Of a DNA stretch of 64,000 nt, positions 58,535 through 64,000 are shown piece after piece. The stretch lies in contig CM049306.1 of assembly GCA_026874595.1 (NCBI GenBank), forward strand, positions 29,257,519 to 29,321,518, read 5' to 3'. The stretch is from Sipunculus nudus (Eukaryota > Annelida > Sipuncula > Golfingiida > Sipunculidae). Below the pieces are notes generated by a model. That model was not told where the DNA came from, searched no databases, and saw only the letters and a program-made list of their open reading frames with translations. Made by a program: the position numbers and the translations under genes. The stretch's first letter is position 1; the number at the start of each line of letters is the position of its first letter.

Positions 58535-58684
58535 AAAAAAAATAGCCCCATTTACACACGTTTTTCTGGAGCGACAGATTTTCACACACGTTCAAAGCAC
58601 AAACGTAGGCCGCGCGCGAGACGCTCCAGAAGCGTGTGTTAATGGGGCTATTTTTTACGAAATTTTGAGTGATTATTAACGGTG
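58529..58684. mobile_element. Palindromic MITE (~155 bp)
   Basis: AAAATAGCCCCATTTACACACG and TCTGGAGCG on the left pair with CGCTCCAGAAGCGTGTG and TAATGGGGCTATTTT on the right. An outer pair ACCGTTAA (58529-58536) / TTAACGGT (58677-58684) shows the right arm holds about 20 extra bases, so the left arm has lost them. The loop is GC-rich (GGCCGCGCGCG). Confidence 0.75.
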
Positions 58685-59011
58685 AAATATCACTTTTACT
58701 CAGCTGTTAAAAGATAGTGCATGCTAGGACAATTTTAAAATACCAAACTTGACGTCTCATCCGGTTTTATTTTTTTTCTGAACATATGAAACCTAACAAC
58801 GTGTTTACTTAAATGAAAAAAAAATACTTTGAAGGTTCCCAAGTCAACATACACCATGCAGGCAAGTGTATGCCATGAGCCCTCTCTATATGATAATAGT
58901 TCAGCATAATCCATTTCGCAAATTAGCTCTAATACATGTCGTAATTGCTACGTCGGATCAAATTTCCGGTTAGCGGATGTTGTGGCCTGTCACACATATA
59001 TGGGGTACACC

Positions 59012-59013
<2 letters not shown>

Positions 59014-59067
<54 letters not shown>
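59014..59067. repeat. (TA)n microsatellite
   Basis: About 27 TA units. Confidence 0.95.
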
Positions 59068-59070
<3 letters not shown>

Positions 59071-59350
59071 GTTAGGACCTAGGCTTACATATTGTAATCA
59101 ACATGATGCATATCCGACTGTCAACTTTCTTGATTTAAAATTTCAGAAATATCACGAAGTAAACACATTTTAGGACCCAGGAGCATATTACTTAGAAGCG
59201 GCAGTTTTTATCTATAAGTCAAATTTGCTCATGTCGCAACAACAGAGTACGAATATTCAAATTTTAAATCGCTTCAAGCAAGGCTCCTGTGAATATTTGA
59301 TAAAAACTCAATGTTTCAAATAAATCATAAGTAAATAAAAATGCGAGTCA

Positions 59351-59355
59351 ATGTC

Positions 59356-59393
<38 letters not shown>

Positions 59394-59399
59394 GACATG
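59351..59399. repeat. 49-bp perfect palindrome around (TA)n
   Basis: ATGTCAGA-(TA)n-TCTGACAT. No longer arms were seen. Confidence 0.85.
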
Positions 59400-59589
59400 T
59401 GTGTAAGTTATCAAATGAATATGGCAGCCAACCTTTTTCAGAAGATTCTCGGTTTTGAAGTTTCACTCTGTGCAAATTATCAAATGAAATATTGATCAAT
59501 AATTATGTACTGTGTCATGCATTTGCTATGCATTTTGAAACAGAAAAGCTTTTACCTCTCACATTGCAAAGTACAGGTAGCGTAACCTA

Positions 59590-60170
59590 AGGCAGGTGGC
59601 GCCACCGTGTCAGAGACAATAAAAAGACACTGACAAAAAGCAGAGAAGCAACTGGTATAAAAATTTACATGTCAATAGATCTTGGATAGGATAATGTTGT
59701 ACACACATATCTCAGTTGTAGTTTGACGTATTGGCCTGAAATGTGCATGTCAGTTGATCAGCTTTATCTCGTGCACAAGACTGTGTGTAATTGTATCTGC
59801 ATGGCATATATCCATGTACTTATCTCGAGGGCTATTTGAATCGACGTATCAGTGCAAAATGTTACATGCCGATTCATCTTGAGAAAAAAATTCTATCATT
59901 CAGAAGACTGGTGGCGCCACCTAGAATCTTTTTATATCCATTCATGCACATAACTCAGGAGTGGTTTGACATCATGCATGTACATAAACTTTTGGTTGCT
60001 CCTACAATTATTTTTGCATGGCGTCCATCCGTGAGTCTACTGAGATTGAAAATTACACTTCTCTCAGAAAAAAAAGTTTCATGTGTATTCGTCAGATATT
60101 GTGCATGTCCATAGATTTTGGATAGCTTCATCTTTTTTATACGATAAGATTGATGATGACTCATATATCC
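59590..60170. repeat. Decayed GGTGGCGCCACC units
   Basis: Cores at 59596 and 59910 (GGTGGCGCCACC) with TCTTGGATAG, ACAAGACTG and CTCAGGAGTGGTTTGAC spacers, the same family as 15.25-15.8 kb. No ends found. Confidence 0.65.
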
Positions 60171-60700
60171 CAGTATTTATTGATGCCCTGCATAATATTT
60201 GTCGTGTATCTATTACTATAGTATTGATTGTATACTTTCAGTAGGGACGTTTTAAGGGGGTGCCGCATGGGGCAACGCAAAAACCTTCTCCCCAAACCGA
60301 CTTTGCATATAAAATTGGAGTTTAAATTACGAGACGTTAGAAAAAATATAGCATGAAAATAATATTTTAGTTAATTTTCATGACTATACACTTTCATCTG
60401 CAATAATGTATGCGAAGAGATCTATCTCGGGGACATTATTTCTGAATCTATCATGATTTTACTAAGAAACTGGAGATAAAAAAATTATTTATTCCAAACG
60501 AATAATTAATGAGTGGATTGTAATAATTGACTCTTTTCACCCTTTCCCATATTTCATCAAATCTCTGGCAACTGTCTCTTGTTTTGTGTATTAACGTTAT
60601 GAAAATATTTAAATTATGAATTGACTTCGCGGTATCAAAGATTCTCTTTCATTTTATTACACATATAAATATACATGTGTGTGCGAGTGTGTGTGTGTGT
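60171..60700. other. No gene resolved
   Basis: AT-rich sequence ending in a (GT)n run at 60676-60703. Confidence 0.35.
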
Positions 60701-60718
60701 GTGTCAAAGGCCTTGTTC

Positions 60719-60925
60719 AGACCACATCCCGATCGGGGTAAGGACCGGACCAAATCTCGTTCGGGATCTGGTCTGGACCGATCGGGAATTGGTCCAGACC
60801 AAATCTTGATCGGGATCTGGGCTAGACCAAATCAAGATTGGTCCAAGCCAAATCCCGTTCGGGATTCAGTCAAATCTCAACCCCAATCGGGATCTGATCT
60901 GGACCAGTTTCTGATTGAGATTTAA
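60719..60925. repeat. CCCGATCGGG / GGTCCAGACC word array
   Basis: TCCCGATCGGGG, CGTTCGGGATCTGG, ACCGATCGGGAATTGGTCC, TTGATCGGGATCTGG, CCCGTTCGGGATT and CCAATCGGGATCTGATCTGG recur at about 25-50-base spacing. Words on both strands allow extensive self-pairing. The 82-codon frame over it (60677-60925) is a repeat shadow. Confidence 0.8.
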
Positions 60926-60995
60926 TTGCAGACTAGAGCAGACTAGAGCTCTGGTCAAGCAGAGAAGCAGAAATGTGACAAAAGTCTCTCATTCT

Positions 60996-60997
<2 letters not shown>

Positions 60998-61040
<43 letters not shown>
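60998..61040. repeat. (TA)n microsatellite
   Basis: About 21 TA units, just left of a hAT MITE end. Confidence 0.95.
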
Positions 61041-61043
<3 letters not shown>

Positions 61044-61059
61044 AATCTTACTCTCTCAC

Positions 61060-61177
61060 TAGCAGGGGGGGGTAATTACATTTATCTATCATCACTCCCT
61101 TGCCAAAATATGGGAGGACAAATAACCGTCAACCAACCCCCCCCCCCCTCCCGCCACCCCTTGTATTGACGCCCCTG
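61060..61177. mobile_element. hAT-type MITE remnant (right end)
   Basis: Ends TTGTATTGACGCCCCTG, matching the right TIR of the MITE at 28446-28888, with a C-run just inside. The left end is not identifiable. Confidence 0.6.
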
Positions 61178-63570
61178 TATATGAATTCCACTTTTATATA
61201 AGATATTAGACATTATAGCAATTAAACCGCCTAGCCTTGACCTTGAACCTCGTAAGAGCAGAACAAAAAATACGTGAGTTGTCAGCCAACGTTTGACAAA
61301 CCAACTGACAAAGACCATTGACCTTTATTGAACCTTGACCTTAATTCTCTCGAAGGTCGCTGCTCTGGCACTGTATTCCCGAGCTAAAAGAGGATAGGTT
61401 TCTTATGACTGACGTATCTTGGTTTTTAAGAGATCATTTTTCAATAATAAGTTCATGATATATGAGTTTTGTTAAAGGGATCTTTTACATTAACTTGAAA
61501 TGCAATGCTCGAAATTAAGCAGGCCTGTCTTATTTAAAGCATGAAGAGATAAATCGCCGTTTTTTATCATATATCACTTAATACATTCAGATAGATGAGA
61601 CCGAGTCCCGTCATAACAACAGCTGGCGCGTATATAAAGGTGTCCCTGGCTTGTCGGAAATGTCAGAGTTTATAAAAACTGTGGCCCTCAGTTTTTATCT
61701 AGGTTCCGTGCCTATAGGCAGCGTGGTGCGATGGAATGAGGCAGCCACGAACACTCCGAACGAGGTCTTGTTATATCTTACGAAACTTTCAGAGAGATTA
61801 AATTAAAGTCATGAGAACTGGGGAAGATGTAGCGCAGACCCGGTTATTGAAGCGGGTCCAGTAGGAGTATAGGGTTATTTTCCCTGGACGGAGGTGTGCG
61901 CTCTATAAAGTACCCTCTAGTTTTGTCAGGATGTAACAAATACGTGCAAGATGTGAGGTCGGACGTTGTGAGTGTTCACAGTGAAATGTATAAAAAAAAA
62001 TTTACGTAAAGTCCAAACATAACTTGCTAGACAGTGGCGTTTCCATATGAAAGTGGCACTTAATTAAATAGTTTCGAAATATATTCGCATCCTGTTGAAT
62101 GCGTTGAATGTTATATGTGTGTTTTCACATGCCATATACTTGCTCATTAAAAAGATTCTAATATACAGAAAATTTGATTCTTCATGGAAGGATACGAAAT
62201 TATAGGTGACAAATGACAAATAGATGACGCGTGTTAATGGCCATTTATTAATGCTTCGCACCTTTTGTATTTAGAAATAAACATATGGCAGATAAATAAG
62301 CAAATAACATTTAATTTAGTAAATAATATCGCAACATAGAGAAATCTCAGCAAATAAACAAAATTATTAATTATTTTAGACCTTTAATTGAAGTAAACAT
62401 TGGTACAGCCGCACATTTTTATTCATATTCTATGTTTAAATTATTATAACCAATATTAATTATTGTAAGTGATCAATCAGTTAAAACCGTCTGTAAAACC
62501 GGCCATTTTGTACACTTTCAAAAGATTTAAACTGGATAAGATGGAAATGTGTTTTGTATATTTATATCTAATATGTGTGTGTATGTATGTCATTTATGCA
62601 TTTGTAGTATGTGTGTTGCGAATACGAAGGAAAGGGCACGGGAGCGATAATGCATATTAAAAAAATATATGATAATGAATAGTAGTGAAAATATTTAATT
62701 ATAGTATATTATATAGATAACGATTTATTCCATTTAATGTACCACTCTGAAATATTTGCATGAGAGCGCAATTATACACTTCATTTCAGCTGAATTTCTT
62801 TCTTTGTCACGTGATGCTAGTTAAGTTATATATATAAACACACCTGGCAACACACCTATCAGATGAGGCGTACACTGCTGCTATTACTTCGCTAATACAC
62901 CAGGACGTGATGTATAGTTGGCGCGAGTACAACGACAGAGAGCAGAACTGAGATATCCAACGTGATATATCAGGTGTCTAACAGGTTATACTATACGTGA
63001 GTCTACAGCAACAGGTGTATCAGCAGTATCCTCGAATGTAGAGAACAGTGGGTCGTTTAGTCTTAGGACCAAATATTTGTTACGTTAATTTGTTTTTTTT
63101 TTTTTTTTTATTTTACTAAAAAATAAATTTGCCAAGTGAACTTACACAGTGATATGCATGAGCATGTATATTTTGGAAAGATGTTAGCATCTCACATTTA
63201 TCAGAATGAAATTTTCATATTAAAGAAATGGATATTGTTGTTTTATTTTTAATTTTTGAAATGCAGGTATCATAACTGTCCTGTCAAAACAGTTGTTAAT
63301 CTACGATTTCGTTTGCGCTGATTCTACTGAAATTTATTTTTTTTTGGTAACAAAATGTGGTAGTACTCAAACCTAATACGAGTATTGTGTTTCATAATTT
63401 TTTTGCGTCCTATATTAAAACTTTGAATATGTGTAAATCAAAGAAAACATTTGATAGAACATCCATAAAGAAAAGAAAAAAAATGCAGACAACAGGGTTA
63501 TTAGATAATCGACGAAACAGCTTATGATTTAACATTAAGACGAAATATAACAATCCGACAATATCTAACA
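61178..63570. other. No gene resolved
   Basis: A TATATATAAACACACC stretch near 62830 followed by 200 bases of mixed composition, with an ATAC|GTGAGT donor-like site near 62995, could be a promoter and untranslated first exon. There is no coding support. Confidence 0.25.
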
Positions 63571-63571
63571 T

Positions 63572-63903
63572 ATCAGCTGTGGTCTGAGGTTAGAGTAGAG
63601 GATTCACCGGGAGATCGCTAGTTCAAATCCCAGCCGAGGGGCGGTGAGCGTTCTTTGGGCTGTGTCCCAAAAGGCCGTACGTGTGTCATTCACAAACGAA
63701 TGTGTTTTTCATGGGTTCATCGGTGTTGTTTCCCATTAGTGAGGGTTTTTATACACTCAGGACACAGCAGGTGCGGTAGTCACTGGGCTAGGTGACACCA
63801 GGATATAAAATAAAATGACAAGAAGCGGGTGCTACCACCCTGTCACGTAGTCCCAAACCGAAATGGCACTTTGCTGATATAAATACTCGGTTTTAAAAAA
63901 AAA
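63572..63903 (+). mobile_element. tRNA-derived SINE (~330 bp)
   Basis: The head has an A-box-like TGGTCTGAGGT (63579) and a B box AGTTCAAATCC (63620-63630), spaced as in a Pol III promoter. A ~250-base body follows, ending GGCACTTTGCTGATATAAAT and a poly-A tract (63895-63903). No clean flanking duplication was seen, and the 5' start is judged from the A box only. Confidence 0.7.
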
Positions 63904-64000
63904 GGTCAACATTTAAAAAATGGAGGCGGCAACATAAGCAGGACTTAAATTAAATGAAAGATTGTATTTATCGCCTTAAATCTAAGAAGATGACAACACC

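Noticed and set aside
61660-61920. Possible snRNA or structured RNA near TATAAAAAC
   Set aside because: No match to conserved U-RNA elements from memory, and only short local pairing.

Overview
The window reads as gene-poor, AT-rich animal (metazoan) DNA. It has GT-AG introns, short exons lying in long non-coding stretches, non-LTR and LTR retrotransposon debris, a tRNA-derived SINE, cut-and-paste MITEs, long (TA)n tracts and dense interspersed repeats. Repeats of the type AGCTCAGCTGAC...TCAGCTGAGC...GACCCATGGGTC with (CCGT)n near one end, and internal GGTGGCGCCACC words, suggest a lophotrochozoan, most likely a mollusc. That placement is inference from repeat style, not from a marker gene. 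No bacterial operon, CRISPR array or plasmid feature is present.

Coding content is small. (1) 4199-7975, plus strand: the 3' part of a spliced gene, three exons with matching phases, about 434 codons, family not recognised. (2) 49836-51148, minus strand: a spliced gene of unknown family lying inside a 4.02-kb transposon-like element. (3) 27404-27544, minus strand: a candidate first coding exon with an N-terminal hydrophobic segment. The only recognised protein family is a decayed LINE reverse-transcriptase C-terminus at 15.9-16.6 kb.

Layout. 0-4 kb: 125-bp repeat units, a 1.2-kb fold-back element and a GC-rich minisatellite. 4.2-8 kb: gene 1, with a 155-bp tandem array in its last intron. 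8.67-14.6 kb: a nest in which an older repeat is split by a 1.6-kb hairpin-ended element and again by a 3.2-kb element. 15.2-16.6 kb: 129-bp units and the LINE. 18.5-22.4 kb: a second, near-identical 3.2-kb element next to a truncated relative. 22.4-31 kb: mostly unassigned sequence, with an older repeat copy, the candidate exon at 27.5 kb and a hAT MITE at 28.4 kb. 31.3-35.3 kb: a 145-bp array, a CCTTA array and a 1.1-kb element. 42.5-51.5 kb: an intact solo LTR, then a sibling LTR split by the 4-kb element, which itself holds a second, inverted hAT MITE. 52.2-54.5 kb: a 2.1-kb element inside another MITE. 56.2-57.3 kb: an element built from ACCAAT/ATTGGT words. 58-64 kb: palindromic MITE, 59.6-60.2 kb repeat units, palindromic-word array at 60.7 kb and a SINE at 63.6 kb.

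The most interesting pattern is a set of sequences built from short self-complementary words at irregular spacing (TGGGTTACCCA, AAACATGTTT, ACCAATTGGT, CCCGATCGGG, CGACCGGTCG). In two cases such arrays form the ends or the body of elements flanked by TA or TATA, and in one case the element carries a spliced gene. A second theme is repeats with a terminal word that recurs inverted just inside the other end, followed by a hairpin, which fits Helentron/HINE-like rolling-circle elements.
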